DNA of 42,243 nucleotides from Dehalococcoidia bacterium (lineage in GTDB: Bacteria > Chloroflexota > Dehalococcoidia > UBA2979). The stretch is from NCBI GenBank assembly GCA_009692705.1, contig SHYR01000008.1, forward strand, positions 1-42,243, given 5' to 3'. Below, in pieces: positions 32,047-40,552 of this stretch. Under the pieces are notes generated by a model, which saw nothing but the letters and a program-made list of their open reading frames with translations, searched no databases and had not been told where the DNA came from. The position numbers and the translations under genes are program-made. The stretch's first letter is position 1. The number at the start of each line of letters is the position of its first letter.

Positions 32047-33030
32047 ATGGGGACGCTGGACGGCAAGGTCACCGTGATCACCGGTTCGGGCCGCGGCATC
32101 GGTCAGGGGATGGCGAAGCTGTTCGCGCGGGAAGGCGCGAAGGTCGTGGTGAACGATCCGGGCGTCAACGTGGACGGCACCAGCCACGACAACGGACCGG
32201 CCGACCAGACGGTGGCCGTGATCAAGGCCGCCGGCGGCCAGGCGGTCGCGAACTACGACAGCGTCGCGACCGCCGAGGGCGGCGAGCGCATGATCAAGCA
32301 GGCGGTTGATACCTGGGGCCGCATCGACGTGCTCTGCAACGTCGCCGGCATCTTGCGCGACCGCATGATCTTCAACATGACGCCCGAGGAGTGGCGCGCG
32401 GTGCTCGACGTGCACCTCACCGGCCAGTTCCACACCATCAGGCCTGCCTCCGTGCAGATGCGGCAGCAGCGTAACGGCCGGATCATCAACTTCTCATCCA
32501 GCACCGGGCTGTTCGGCAATGTCGGCCAGGCAAACTACGGCGCCGCGAAGTCCGCCGTCGCGGGGCTGACACGCATGATCGCGCGTGACCTCGGCGGCTA
32601 CGGGGTCACCGCCAACGTGATTGCGCCGTCCGCGTCCACGCGCCTGACCGCGTCGGTGGGGGATCAGACGAGCTTGTTGGCCTCGATCGCGGGCCAGCCG
32701 GAAGCGGCGACGCGGCCGCAAGCCGAGCGCACCAGCGGATGGGGCGCCGCGATGGGCGGCCCCGAGTACATCGCGCCGATGTGCGCCTACCTGGCGTCGG
32801 ACGAGGCGTGGGATATCAACGGGCAGGTCTTCCACGTCGTCGGCGGGCGCGTCTCGCTGGGCGTGCACCCCACGCCGCGGCGTACGATCGTGAAGCACGG
32901 GCTGTGGACGCTCGCGGAGCTCGACGATGCGGTCCAGTACGTGCTGATGAGAGGGATCCACAACCCGCAGCCGCCGCGTGACGATGTCGAGGTGCCGGGA
33001 CGGAACACCCCGGCACGCGCGCTCGCCTAG
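32047..33030 (+). CDS. SDR-family (3R)-hydroxyacyl-CoA dehydrogenase-like oxidoreductase, copy 1
   Basis: A 327-residue short-chain dehydrogenase of the type found in the dehydrogenase part of peroxisomal multifunctional enzyme 2 (HSD17B4). Cofactor motif TGSGRGIGQG (~13-22) is followed by VVVNDPGVNVDG, NVAG (~99) and the catalytic S...YGAAK (SSSTGLFGNVGQANYGAAKS). The ~80-residue C-terminal extension (GGPEYIAPMCAYLASDEAWD, then PRRTIVKHGLW) is longer than in classical SDRs. Likely role: oxidation of hydroxyacyl-CoA or a related alcohol with NAD(P). Start supported by GGAAGGAAGG 5-6 nt upstream. Confidence 0.88.
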   Translation: MGTLDGKVTVITGSGRGIGQGMAKLFAREGAKVVVNDPGVNVDGTSHDNGPADQTVAVIKAAGGQAVANYDSVATAEGGERMIKQAVDTWGRIDVLCNVAGILRDRMIFNMTPEEWRAVLDVHLTGQFHTIRPASVQMRQQRNGRIINFSSSTGLFGNVGQANYGAAKSAVAGLTRMIARDLGGYGVTANVIAPSASTRLTASVGDQTSLLASIAGQPEAATRPQAERTSGWGAAMGGPEYIAPMCAYLASDEAWDINGQVFHVVGGRVSLGVHPTPRRTIVKHGLWTLAELDDAVQYVLMRGIHNPQPPRDDVEVPGRNTPARALA

Positions 33031-33063
33031 ACCGCGCACGGCGCGCGAAGGGAGAACGGAGTC

Positions 33064-34050
33064 ATGGGCGCACTGGACGGACGCACCGCGGTGCTCACGG
33101 GGGCCGGTCGTGGCATCGGCCGCGAGGTGGCGCTGCTGCTCGCGAAGCATGGCGCAAACGTGATCGTCAACGACCCGGGCGTGAACATCGACGGCACGGG
33201 GCACGACGACGGCCCCGCCACGCAGGTCACGAGCGCGATCGTCGCGGCCGGCGGGAAGGCGCAGCCGAACTTCGACACCGTCGCCACCGTCGAGGGCGGC
33301 GAGAACATGATCAAGCAGGCGCTCGACGCCTACGGCCGCGTCGACATCGTGGTGCACCTCGCCGGGATCCTTCGCGACCGCATGATCTTCAACACCACCG
33401 AGGAGGAGTGGAACGACGTGATCGCGGTCCATCTCGACGGTTACTTCAATGTCGCGCGTCCGGCCTCCGTGCTGATGCGCCAGCAGCGATACGGCCGCAT
33501 CATCGGCTTCACCTCCGGCTCGGGGCTGGCCGGCAACTCCGGGCAGGCGAACTACGGCGCCGCGAAGGCCGGCATCGTGGGCATGACCCGCTGTCTGGCG
33601 CTCGACCTCGGCCGCTATGGCGTGACGGCGAACGCGGTCGCACCCGGCGCTGCCACGCGCATGGCCGCCGCCGGGATGGCGGCGCGCCGGCTGCACACTC
33701 AGGCCGTCCTCGGTGCCGCGGGGAGCGCCGCCCCGGCCTCAGCGGCGGCCTCGGCGACGCAGCGGGGGCCGGGCGGCGGCATGAGTGGCCCCGAGTACGT
33801 GGCGCCGATGGTTGCGTACCTGTGCACCGAGCAGGCGTGGAACATCAACGGCAAGGTGTTTTACGTCGCCGGCGGCGCTGTGAGCCTAGCCCACGACGAG
33901 TACCCGGTGCGGCTGATCGAGACCGACGGAATGTGGGAGCCGGGCGAGTTGCGCGAGCGCGTACCTGCGCTGCTCTCCGACCTCCGCAACCCGGCACCGC
34001 CCGCCCCGGACCTCGTGATCCCGGGACGCCCGGCGCCCGCAGGCGGATAG
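33064..34050 (+). CDS. SDR-family (3R)-hydroxyacyl-CoA dehydrogenase-like oxidoreductase, copy 2
   Basis: A 328-residue paralogue of the gene 33 nt upstream, aligned along its whole length (TGAGRGIGRE, NDPGVNIDGTGHDDGPATQV, HLAGILRDRMIFN, SGQANYGAAKAG, MSGPEYVAPMVAYLCTEQAW). The catalytic S/Y/K set is intact. The main difference is an Ala-rich loop near residue 220 (AAGSAAPASAAASATQ). The N of NAG is H here (HLAG). It has its own ribosome site (GGGAGAACGGAG). A tandem duplication in one operon suggests different chain-length or substrate preference (inference). Confidence 0.88.
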   Translation: MGALDGRTAVLTGAGRGIGREVALLLAKHGANVIVNDPGVNIDGTGHDDGPATQVTSAIVAAGGKAQPNFDTVATVEGGENMIKQALDAYGRVDIVVHLAGILRDRMIFNTTEEEWNDVIAVHLDGYFNVARPASVLMRQQRYGRIIGFTSGSGLAGNSGQANYGAAKAGIVGMTRCLALDLGRYGVTANAVAPGAATRMAAAGMAARRLHTQAVLGAAGSAAPASAAASATQRGPGGGMSGPEYVAPMVAYLCTEQAWNINGKVFYVAGGAVSLAHDEYPVRLIETDGMWEPGELRERVPALLSDLRNPAPPAPDLVIPGRPAPAGG

Positions 34051-34058
34051 CGCCGCCC

Positions 34059-34092
34059 GGCTCCGCCCGGGTGTCAGCGCCCGGGCGGAGCC
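34059..34092. terminator. Hairpin between convergent SDR and GNAT genes
   Basis: GGCTCCGCCCGGG and CCCGGGCGGAGCC form a 13-bp perfect stem around an 8-nt loop. It lies 9 nt after the SDR stop and contains the stop codon and last codons of the convergent GNAT gene (34074). There is no T tract. It probably acts as a bidirectional terminator or mRNA 3' stabiliser. Confidence 0.6.
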
Positions 34093-34664
34093 CCCCGCCC
34101 CTCGTCGCCGGCGCGCTCCCGGTCCTGCGCCTCGAACTCGTCGGCGAGCATCTCCATCAACACGAAGTCGTAGCCGCGGCGGTGCACCTCGCGTACGCGG
34201 CGGAATCCCGCGCGCGCGAAGGAGGCCTGCGCGCGGTGGTTCCACGTCAGCGTGTGGAGATAGACGCGGCGCAGCCCCAGCTCGCGGAACAGGTAACCGA
34301 GCAGCGTGCGCACGGCGTCGCGGCCGAAGCCCAGCGCCCAGTACTCACGCAGGCCGATCGTGATCCCCAGCTCCACCTCGCGCAGCGTGGGATCGTATCC
34401 GTAGTACATGACGTTGCCGATGTGGCGGCCGTCGGCGCGATCCAGAATCGCGAAGTTGCGCCGCAGGCTGCTCGGCGCCTCCAGGTCGTCGGCGACGGTG
34501 GCGATGAAGGCGTGCAGCGACATCGTGATCGGCAGCGCGGCGTCGTAGGCCGCGAGCTCCGGGTCGCGGCGCCACTCGTAGTCCTGCGCCAGGTCCTCGA
34601 TCAGCTTCTCGCGCAACTGCACGAGCCGTCCGGTGGCGACGATCTGCGGCCTGGTGGCGGTCAT
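34074..34664 (-). CDS. GNAT-family N-acetyltransferase
   Basis: A 196-residue acetyl-CoA-dependent transferase of the RimJ/RimL-like type. The start is VATGRLVQLREKLIEDL; the acetyl-CoA loop is LREYWALGFGRDAVRTLLGY (~103-122), and the RimL-like end is RVYLHTLTWNHRAQASFARAGF. ATG overlaps the Nudix stop (ATGA). Acceptor substrate unknown. Third gene of a HEAT-Nudix-GNAT operon. Confidence 0.9.
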   Translation of the reverse strand: MTATRPQIVATGRLVQLREKLIEDLAQDYEWRRDPELAAYDAALPITMSLHAFIATVADDLEAPSSLRRNFAILDRADGRHIGNVMYYGYDPTLREVELGITIGLREYWALGFGRDAVRTLLGYLFRELGLRRVYLHTLTWNHRAQASFARAGFRRVREVHRRGYDFVLMEMLADEFEAQDRERAGDEGRGAPPGR

Positions 34665-35110
34665 GGGTGCTGCCGCGCCGCGATCAGGTCGAGTGCCCGC
34701 TCCAACATCAGGCGCTGCGACGGGAAGGTCAGCACGCGCAGCGCCTCGTCGGCGTCGAACCATTGCACCAGATCGTACTCGCCATCGTGCCTGCTGAGGT
34801 CGCCGCCGCGCGCCTCCATCAGGAAGTGGCGCACCTCCTTGCGCACGCGCGCTCCCTCTGCGGCGGCCGTGAACCAGTAGCGGTCGGACCCGACCTCGCC
34901 CACGATCGCGACCTCCAGCCCGGTCTCCTCCGCGACCTCGCGCAGCGCCGTCTGCTCCAGGCTTTCGCCGGGCTGGGGACGGCCCTTCGGCAGCGCCCAG
35001 AACGCCCCGCCGTCTCGCCCCACCAGCACCACCTCGATGCGGGGGCCGCGGCGGCGATAGACTATTCCGCCTGCGGACATCGAGTCGCGCACGGGCAGCG
35101 GTTGCGTCAT
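34661..35110 (-). CDS. Nudix hydrolase
   Basis: A 149-residue pyrophosphohydrolase. The Nudix box GRPQPGESLEQTALREVAEE continues TGL, matching Gx5Ex7REUxEExGU at ~43-65. FWALPKGR precedes it, and VQWFDADEALRVLTF follows, resembling MutT/Ap4A-type enzymes. Substrate is not evident. Overlaps both neighbours by 4 nt (ATGA). Confidence 0.92.
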   Translation of the reverse strand: MTQPLPVRDSMSAGGIVYRRRGPRIEVVLVGRDGGAFWALPKGRPQPGESLEQTALREVAEETGLEVAIVGEVGSDRYWFTAAAEGARVRKEVRHFLMEARGGDLSRHDGEYDLVQWFDADEALRVLTFPSQRLMLERALDLIAARQHP

Positions 35111-36123
35111 CGCTCGTCGTCCTCGCCGCCGCCGCCGCTGTCAAAGGTCAACGCGAGCGCGCGCAGCCCATTCAGCGCCTCCTGCGCGGCGCCGGCGAGA
35201 TGGCGCTCGCGATGGCCCAGCAGAGCGGTGAGCACACGCTCCGCATCGAGGCCGCCGATCTCACCGAGCGCGCCGATCGCCGCCAGCTGCACCTCCTCGT
35301 CCGTGTCCTCGATCAGCTCCGTCAACGGATCGATCGCCGCTCCCATCAGCAACTGGCCGGCGGAGGTAGCGGCCGCCGCGCGGACGTCCACGTCGTCGTC
35401 GGTGAAGCAGTGTGTCAGCACCGGCAGCCAGCGGTCGTCACCGTTGCGCCCCATCGCACGCAGCGCCGCGATGCGCATGCGCTGGCCCCCCGTCTCGTAC
35501 AGCTCGGCGATCAGGTCAGTGACTGATTCGTCTGAGCTGGCGCCCAGCGCCTCCAGCGCGCAGGCGCGCACCTCCTCTTCCTCGTGCATGTCTTCGACGG
35601 CCTCGCGCAGGGTCGCCGCGAGCTGTTCGGCGTCCTCCTCGGAGAGCAGGCCGAACTCCGCGCTGACGACCCACGGCGCGAGCGCCAGCGCGATGGCGGC
35701 GCGCACGGTCGCCTCGCTGTCGCGGCGCAGCTGATCGAGCAGTAGGTCCATGTACTCGGTGCGCTCCTGCTCCCAGAGTCCCTCGACCGCGAGCATGCGC
35801 GTCGCGGGGTCGGGGTCACGCAGCGCCGAGAGGTGGATGCGGTGGAAGTCGAGCGTGGCATCGTCCTGCGCCAGCCGGTGCAGGCGCGCCAGCACCTCGC
35901 GACGGCGCTCCGGCGCCAGCCGCGGCCACAGCGATACGAACTCGCGCACGACGGCGTCGGAGGGGCCGGCGAGCGCTCGCAGGTGCTCGGACGGCAGGGT
36001 GTCTCCGCGCTCGATCTCGGCGATCACCTGCGCCGGCGCCACGCTCGGCGCGCTGTCGTCACCGCCGTCGCCGTCGTCCGGCAGCGGGTCTCGGTCGGGG
36101 TCACGGCCTCGGTCGCTGGTCAC
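35107..36123 (-). CDS. HEAT-repeat protein
   Basis: A 338-residue alpha-solenoid. An acidic, disordered N-terminus (DRDPLPDDGDGGDD) and a basic/helical part are followed by about six HEAT units (e.g. DPDPATRMLAVEGLWEQ, DDVDVRAAAATSAGQLL, DEEVQLAAIGALGEIGGL). The last residues are Gly/Asp/Glu-rich. Probable scaffold for protein interactions. GTG start at 36123 with GAGGGAG ~10 nt upstream; first gene of the operon. Confidence 0.85.
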   Translation of the reverse strand: MTSDRGRDPDRDPLPDDGDGGDDSAPSVAPAQVIAEIERGDTLPSEHLRALAGPSDAVVREFVSLWPRLAPERRREVLARLHRLAQDDATLDFHRIHLSALRDPDPATRMLAVEGLWEQERTEYMDLLLDQLRRDSEATVRAAIALALAPWVVSAEFGLLSEEDAEQLAATLREAVEDMHEEEEVRACALEALGASSDESVTDLIAELYETGGQRMRIAALRAMGRNGDDRWLPVLTHCFTDDDVDVRAAAATSAGQLLMGAAIDPLTELIEDTDEEVQLAAIGALGEIGGLDAERVLTALLGHRERHLAGAAQEALNGLRALALTFDSGGGGEDDER

Positions 36124-36169
36124 GGCGCCGGTCTCCCTCAGCTGGCGCTCACGTCGCGAGCGCGCTCCG

Positions 36170-36178
36170 AGTGTAGCA
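36170..36178 (-). promoter_or_regulatory. Candidate extended -10 element of the HEAT-Nudix-GNAT operon
   Basis: On the minus strand TGC-TACACT lies 46 nt upstream of the HEAT GTG (36123). This gives a normal short leader containing a GAGGGAG ribosome site. No clear -35 box. Confidence 0.4.
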
Positions 36179-36207
36179 AGGCCGGCGCGAGCACTGCCGG
36201 GCCCGCT

Positions 36208-37254
36208 CTAGCGCGGGCGCTCGCGCGCGGCGGACGTGTCCGGGGCCGGCCGCTCGGACGTCGGCTCGCGCTCCATCAGTCCGGAGACGGCGTCGCGTGG
36301 CGTGAGCGCACCCGCGAGCACGGCATCGAGCGCCTCGGTGATCGGCATCTTGACCCCCAGCCGTCGCGCGAGCTGCAACGCGGCCGGCACGGTCGACGCC
36401 CCCTCGGCGGTGGCCGCGAGCGTCTCGAGGGCACGCGGCAGGGGCATGCCGCCGCCGATCAACTCGCCGAGGCGGCGGTTGCGGGAGAGCGGGCTGTAGG
36501 CGGTGGCCATCAGGTCGCCGACCCCGGCGAGGCCCTGGAACGTTAGCGCCTCCGCGCCCGCGGCCACACCGAGGCGGGTCATCTCGGCGAGTCCTCGCGT
36601 GAGGATGGCGGCCTTGGCGTTGTCGCCGAGCGCGAGCGCGTCGGCCATGCCGCCGGCGATCGCGATCACGTTCTTGAGCGCGCCCCCCATCTCCACGCCC
36701 ACGATGTCCGCGGTGGTGTAGACCCGGAAGTGGGTGGAGTGAAAGGCGCGTCGCACCGCCTCCAGCGAGGCGGCGCGCGAGGCGATCACGGTCGTTCCCG
36801 GCAGTCCCGCCGCCAGCTCGCGCGAGAGGTTGGGGCCGGAGAGCGCCGCCACAGCGTGGCCCGGCAGCACCTCCGCGAGCAGCTCCGACATGCGCCGCCC
36901 GTCGCGGTCGATGCCCTTGGTGCCGCTGAGCAGCGTCGCATCGGAGGCGATCCGCTCCGCGACGGCGCGCGCGTTCTCCGCCAGCGCGGTCGACGGCACC
37001 GCGAAGCAGACCAGCTGCGCGGAGGCGAGCGCGCCGGCATCGGCGCTGACCTCGACCGCGGCGGGCAGCTCGCTGCCCGGCAGGCGCCGCTCGTTGCGGC
37101 GCGTTGCGGCGATGCGGGCGGCCTCAGCGGCGTCCCGCGCGAGCAGCAGCGTCGGCACCGCGTTGCGGGCCAGCAGGATCGCGAGCGTGGTGCCCCAGGC
37201 GGTGGTGCCGACGACGGCCGCGCGCGTGATCGCGCCACCGCCCGCCGGCGTCAC
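36208..37254 (-). CDS. gpsA: NAD(P)-dependent glycerol-3-phosphate dehydrogenase
   Basis: A 348-residue enzyme reducing dihydroxyacetone phosphate to sn-glycerol-3-phosphate for phospholipids. The Rossmann loop is VVGTTAWGTTLAILLARN (GxGxWG with Thr in place of the middle Gly). SGPNLSRELAAGLPGTTVIA and GVEMGGALKNVIAIAGGMAD (catalytic Lys) follow, then QGLAGVGDLMATAYSPLSRN. GTG at 37254 overlaps the plsY stop (GTGA), so the acyltransferase and its substrate-making enzyme are translationally coupled. The Arg/Pro/Glu-rich tail adds ~20 residues. Confidence 0.94.
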   Translation of the reverse strand: MTPAGGGAITRAAVVGTTAWGTTLAILLARNAVPTLLLARDAAEAARIAATRRNERRLPGSELPAAVEVSADAGALASAQLVCFAVPSTALAENARAVAERIASDATLLSGTKGIDRDGRRMSELLAEVLPGHAVAALSGPNLSRELAAGLPGTTVIASRAASLEAVRRAFHSTHFRVYTTADIVGVEMGGALKNVIAIAGGMADALALGDNAKAAILTRGLAEMTRLGVAAGAEALTFQGLAGVGDLMATAYSPLSRNRRLGELIGGGMPLPRALETLAATAEGASTVPAALQLARRLGVKMPITEALDAVLAGALTPRDAVSGLMEREPTSERPAPDTSAARERPR

Positions 37255-37916
37255 GCCCCGCTCCGCCGGTGCCGCCCGCCGCCCTGGCCGAGCTTCGGCT
37301 CCGTGCCCGCGAGCAGGCGCCGGATGTTCTCGGCGTGGCTCAGTTCGACCAGCAGTGTCACCAGCACGCCGAACAGCAGGTACTCCGCCGGCAGCCGCAG
37401 CCCCGCCGGCGCGCGCTCGGTGACGAGCACGGCCAGCACGACAAACCCGCTCAGCACGCCCACCGTCGACATCAGCGAGACGTAGCGCGTCGTGGCCAGC
37501 ACCGCGCCCGCGGCGGCGAACACCGCCAGCGCCGCGAGCGGCGACATCGCGAGGAACGCGCCGAACGTGGTGGCGACGCCGCGGCCGCCACGAAACCCGG
37601 CGAACAGGGTCCAGTTGTGCCCCGCCACCGCGCACAGGCCGGCCAGCGCCGTCGCCCACGGGTCGTCGAAGAGCGTGCGCGCCAGCACCACCGCCAGCGC
37701 CCCTTTGCCGATGTCCACGGCGACCGTCACCAGCGCCGGCCCCACGCCGAGCGTGCGCAGCGTGTTGGTGAAGCCGGTCTTGCCGGAGCCGTACTCGCGC
37801 AGGTCGATGCCGCGCCGACGCGCAACGAGCAGGCCGGTTGGGATCGAGCCCAGCAGGTAGCCACCCAGCGCAGCGAGCGGCAGCGCCAGCGGCGCGGGCA
37901 GCGTCGCCGGCGTCAC
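37251..37916 (-). CDS. plsY: Acyl-phosphate:glycerol-3-phosphate acyltransferase PlsY
   Basis: The 221-residue, multi-pass membrane enzyme makes lysophosphatidate from acyl-phosphate and glycerol-3-phosphate. GYLLGSIPTGLLVARRRGID, REYGSGKTGFTNTLRTLG (motif 1, GSGKTG in place of GSGNIG), AVAGHNWTLFAGFRGGRGVA (motif 2) and a last Glu-rich segment (VELSHAENIRRLLAGTE) fit PlsY. GTG 37916 overlaps the der stop; gpsA follows with the same overlap. Confidence 0.94.
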   Translation of the reverse strand: MTPATLPAPLALPLAALGGYLLGSIPTGLLVARRRGIDLREYGSGKTGFTNTLRTLGVGPALVTVAVDIGKGALAVVLARTLFDDPWATALAGLCAVAGHNWTLFAGFRGGRGVATTFGAFLAMSPLAALAVFAAAGAVLATTRYVSLMSTVGVLSGFVVLAVLVTERAPAGLRLPAEYLLFGVLVTLLVELSHAENIRRLLAGTEPKLGQGGGRHRRSGA

Positions 37917-39247
37917 GGCGGCGCCTCGTGGCGATCCTCGGAGCGGCGGCGGAACACCATGCGGATCGCAGTGCCCTCGAAGCCGAACGCCTCCCGCAGG
38001 CGGTTCTCGAGGTAGCGGCGGTACGAGAAGTGCAGCAGCTCGGGGTCGTTGACGAAGAACACGAAGGTCGGCGGGGCCACCTCCGCCTGCGTCGCGTAGA
38101 GCAGCTTCAGGCGCGAGCGGCCGACGGTGGGCGGCGCGTGCTCCACGAACGCGCGGTGCATCACGAGGTTCAGCTCCGAGGTCTGCGCTCGCCGCCGCCG
38201 GACCTCGCCGATGTGCACCGCCAGCTCCAGCAGCTCGCGCACGCCCTCGCCGGTGAGGGCGCAGGTGAACAGCACCGGCGCCCACGGTGTGAAGCGGTAG
38301 CGGAGATCGATGCGCCGCGCGAAGGCGTGACGGTCCCGGTCGCCGGCGAGGTCCCACTTGTTGACGACCAGCACCATCCCCTTCGTCCGCTCGTCGACGT
38401 AGCCCGCGATATGGGTGTCCTGCGCGACCATCGGGTCCGCCGCGTCGATCACCAGGAAGACGACGTCGGCGCGATCGATCGCGCGCTCCGCGCGGCTGAC
38501 GGCGTGGCGCTCGACGCCCGGCTGCACGCTGCCGCGGCGGCGGATGCCCGCGGTGTCCACGAGCGTGAGCGCATGGCCCTCGAACGCCAACGGCGAGTCG
38601 ATGGCGTCGCGCGTGGTGCCCGGCAGCTCCGAGACGATCGCGCGCTGCTCGCCGAGGATCGCGTTCACGAGCGATGACTTGCCGACGTTCGGCCGCCCCA
38701 CAATCGCGATGCTCAGGCGCTCGGTCGCCGGCGGCGCCTCCGCGCCGGGCACGATCTCCAGCAGGCGGTCGAGCAAGTCCCCGATGCCCGCGCCGTGGTA
38801 AGCGGAGATGGACATCGCCTCGCCCAGCCCCAACTCGAACAGCTCCACGAGGTTCGCGGCGGTTGCCTTGCGGTCGGCCTTGTTGGCCACCAGCAGTACG
38901 GGCGCGGCCGAGCGACGCAGCAGGTCCGCGACGTCGCGGTCGGCCGCGGTCAACGGCTCGGAGCCGTCAACGAGGAAGAGGATCGCGTCCGCCTCGGCCA
39001 GCGCCTCCACCACCTGCGCGTGCACCAGCGGCGTCAGCGGGTCGCTGTCCGGGCCCTCCAGCCCGCCGGTGTCGACGACTCGCAGGTGCCGGCCGCCCCA
39101 CTCCACCTCGCCGTAGATGCGGTCGCGTGTGGTCCCCGGGAAGTCCTCGACGAGCGCGTTGCGGCTGCGCGTGAGGCGATTGAAGAGCGCGGACTTGCCG
39201 ACGTTGGGGCGGCCGATGATGGCCACCAGCGGTGCGTAGGAAGTCAT
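37913..39247 (-). CDS. der: Ribosome assembly GTPase Der/EngA
   Basis: A 444-residue tandem GTPase for 50S subunit assembly. The first G domain has GRPNVGKSALFNRL (~12-25), DTGGL and NKADR; the second has GRPNVGKSSLVNAIL (~187-201), DTAGI and NKWDL. A KH-like C-terminal domain ends LENRLREAFGFEGTAIRMVF. ATG at 39247 with GGAGG 6-7 nt upstream. It follows cdaR by 23 nt. Confidence 0.96.
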   Translation of the reverse strand: MTSYAPLVAIIGRPNVGKSALFNRLTRSRNALVEDFPGTTRDRIYGEVEWGGRHLRVVDTGGLEGPDSDPLTPLVHAQVVEALAEADAILFLVDGSEPLTAADRDVADLLRRSAAPVLLVANKADRKATAANLVELFELGLGEAMSISAYHGAGIGDLLDRLLEIVPGAEAPPATERLSIAIVGRPNVGKSSLVNAILGEQRAIVSELPGTTRDAIDSPLAFEGHALTLVDTAGIRRRGSVQPGVERHAVSRAERAIDRADVVFLVIDAADPMVAQDTHIAGYVDERTKGMVLVVNKWDLAGDRDRHAFARRIDLRYRFTPWAPVLFTCALTGEGVRELLELAVHIGEVRRRRAQTSELNLVMHRAFVEHAPPTVGRSRLKLLYATQAEVAPPTFVFFVNDPELLHFSYRRYLENRLREAFGFEGTAIRMVFRRRSEDRHEAPP

Positions 39248-39270
39248 GCCAGCCTCCGGGCGGTGCGCCC

Positions 39271-40532
39271 TCAGGGCGCCACCTCAAGCGTAACGGAGAG
39301 GATGGAAGGCTGCACGGCCGCCGTGATGCCGGTCGATGCGGTCACGATCGGTTGCACGAGCGACGCCTGAGCACGAGGCCGGACACATCGACCGTGACCC
39401 GCACCGCATCCGTGTTAAGCGCGTTGAGCTTCGGCAGCGGCCCCTGCAGCGTCACGGTCACGCGCGACTGCGAGAAGCGCGCGGTCAGGCCGCGCGGCAC
39501 GCCGGTGGCCGTTGGCGCCACGGAGAGCTGCAGCGTGCCGTTGATCGGGCCGATCGGCACCACCACCATCGCGGTCAGGCGGCCGGTCGGCCGTGCGCCC
39601 GCCGGCGGCTGGAGCGTCGCTTCCTGCGTGACCTGGCCCTCGCCCGCACCGCTCACGGCGATCGGCGTGCGCAGGATCGCCTCCAGCCCCTGCAGCACTT
39701 CGATTGTGCCGCGCACGTTCACGGCCGTGGCGGTCGCGCCCGCCACGGCCGTGAACGTGGTAGCCCGCGGCGGGATGGCCCGTGATCGGGGCCTCGAGCG
39801 GCAGCGTGCGCGTGAGCAGCGACTGTTCCACGGCCACCGTGACCAGCAGCGTGGGCGGGTTGATCTCCGCACCGCGGATCTCGCCGCCGCCCTCCCCGCG
39901 CGCCGTCAGGCTCACCGCCTGAGTGAGCGAGGTCGTGAGCCCGGTGACGTTGAAGTCTGCTACCGCTTCGCGCACCAGCTCGGCCAGCGATTGCGGCCCG
40001 CTCACCCCACGGTGTCGCGCGCGTGCCGCGCATCACCGACCTGGTAGCCGAGCGGCACGGTGCCGACCAGGCGCGAGGCGACTGGCACCGTCTTGCGCGT
40101 GAAGGGCCCGAGGTCCATCACGATCGAGCCGGGGATCGTTTCGACCACCCGCACCGCGCTGATGCCCCTGACGTTCACCTGCACCGGCAGCTGCTGCAGG
40201 CGCGCGCTGGAGCCGTTGAGATCGACGAAGGCACGGAAGTTTCCGGAAGTGAGCCTGTCCCAGTGGTCCTCGGTCGTCACCACCCGCACCTGCACCGACT
40301 GCAGCGGGCTTGCCACCGCCAGCGAGGAAGCGACGTTCACCGCCTCGACGTTGATCGAGACCGGGAAGAGGTCGACCTGGCGCGGGTTCTCGGCGTCGGT
40401 CACGAACACGCAGAGGGCACCGCCGAGCAACAGCGAGAGCAGCAGCAGCCTCGGTGACTGCTGCACGCGCGACGCGGGCGCGGCGCCCGAGGTCGCGCGT
40501 GATCGCCAGCGCGCTCGCCGCGGTGGCGCCAC
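39271..40532 (-). pseudogene. cdaR: CdaR-like YbbR-repeat protein with three frameshifts
   Basis: CdaR proteins are membrane-anchored regulators of the CdaA cyclase. From GTG 40532, one helix (LLLLSLLLGGALCVFVTDAE) and YbbR repeats follow (RVVETIPGSIVMDLGPFTRK). The reading frame breaks near 40005-40015 and resumes VSGPQSLAELVREAVADFNV. It breaks again near 39757-39762 (one extra C) and resumes FTAVAGATATAVNVRGTIEV. It breaks a third time near 39372 and ends VQPIVTASTGITAAVQPSIL...SVTLEVAP, stop at 39271. The joined protein would be ~420 aa with an intact YbbR pattern. Either recent decay or sequence errors. Confidence 0.75.
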
Positions 40533-40552
40533 GGCGCGGTGGTCGCCGCACG

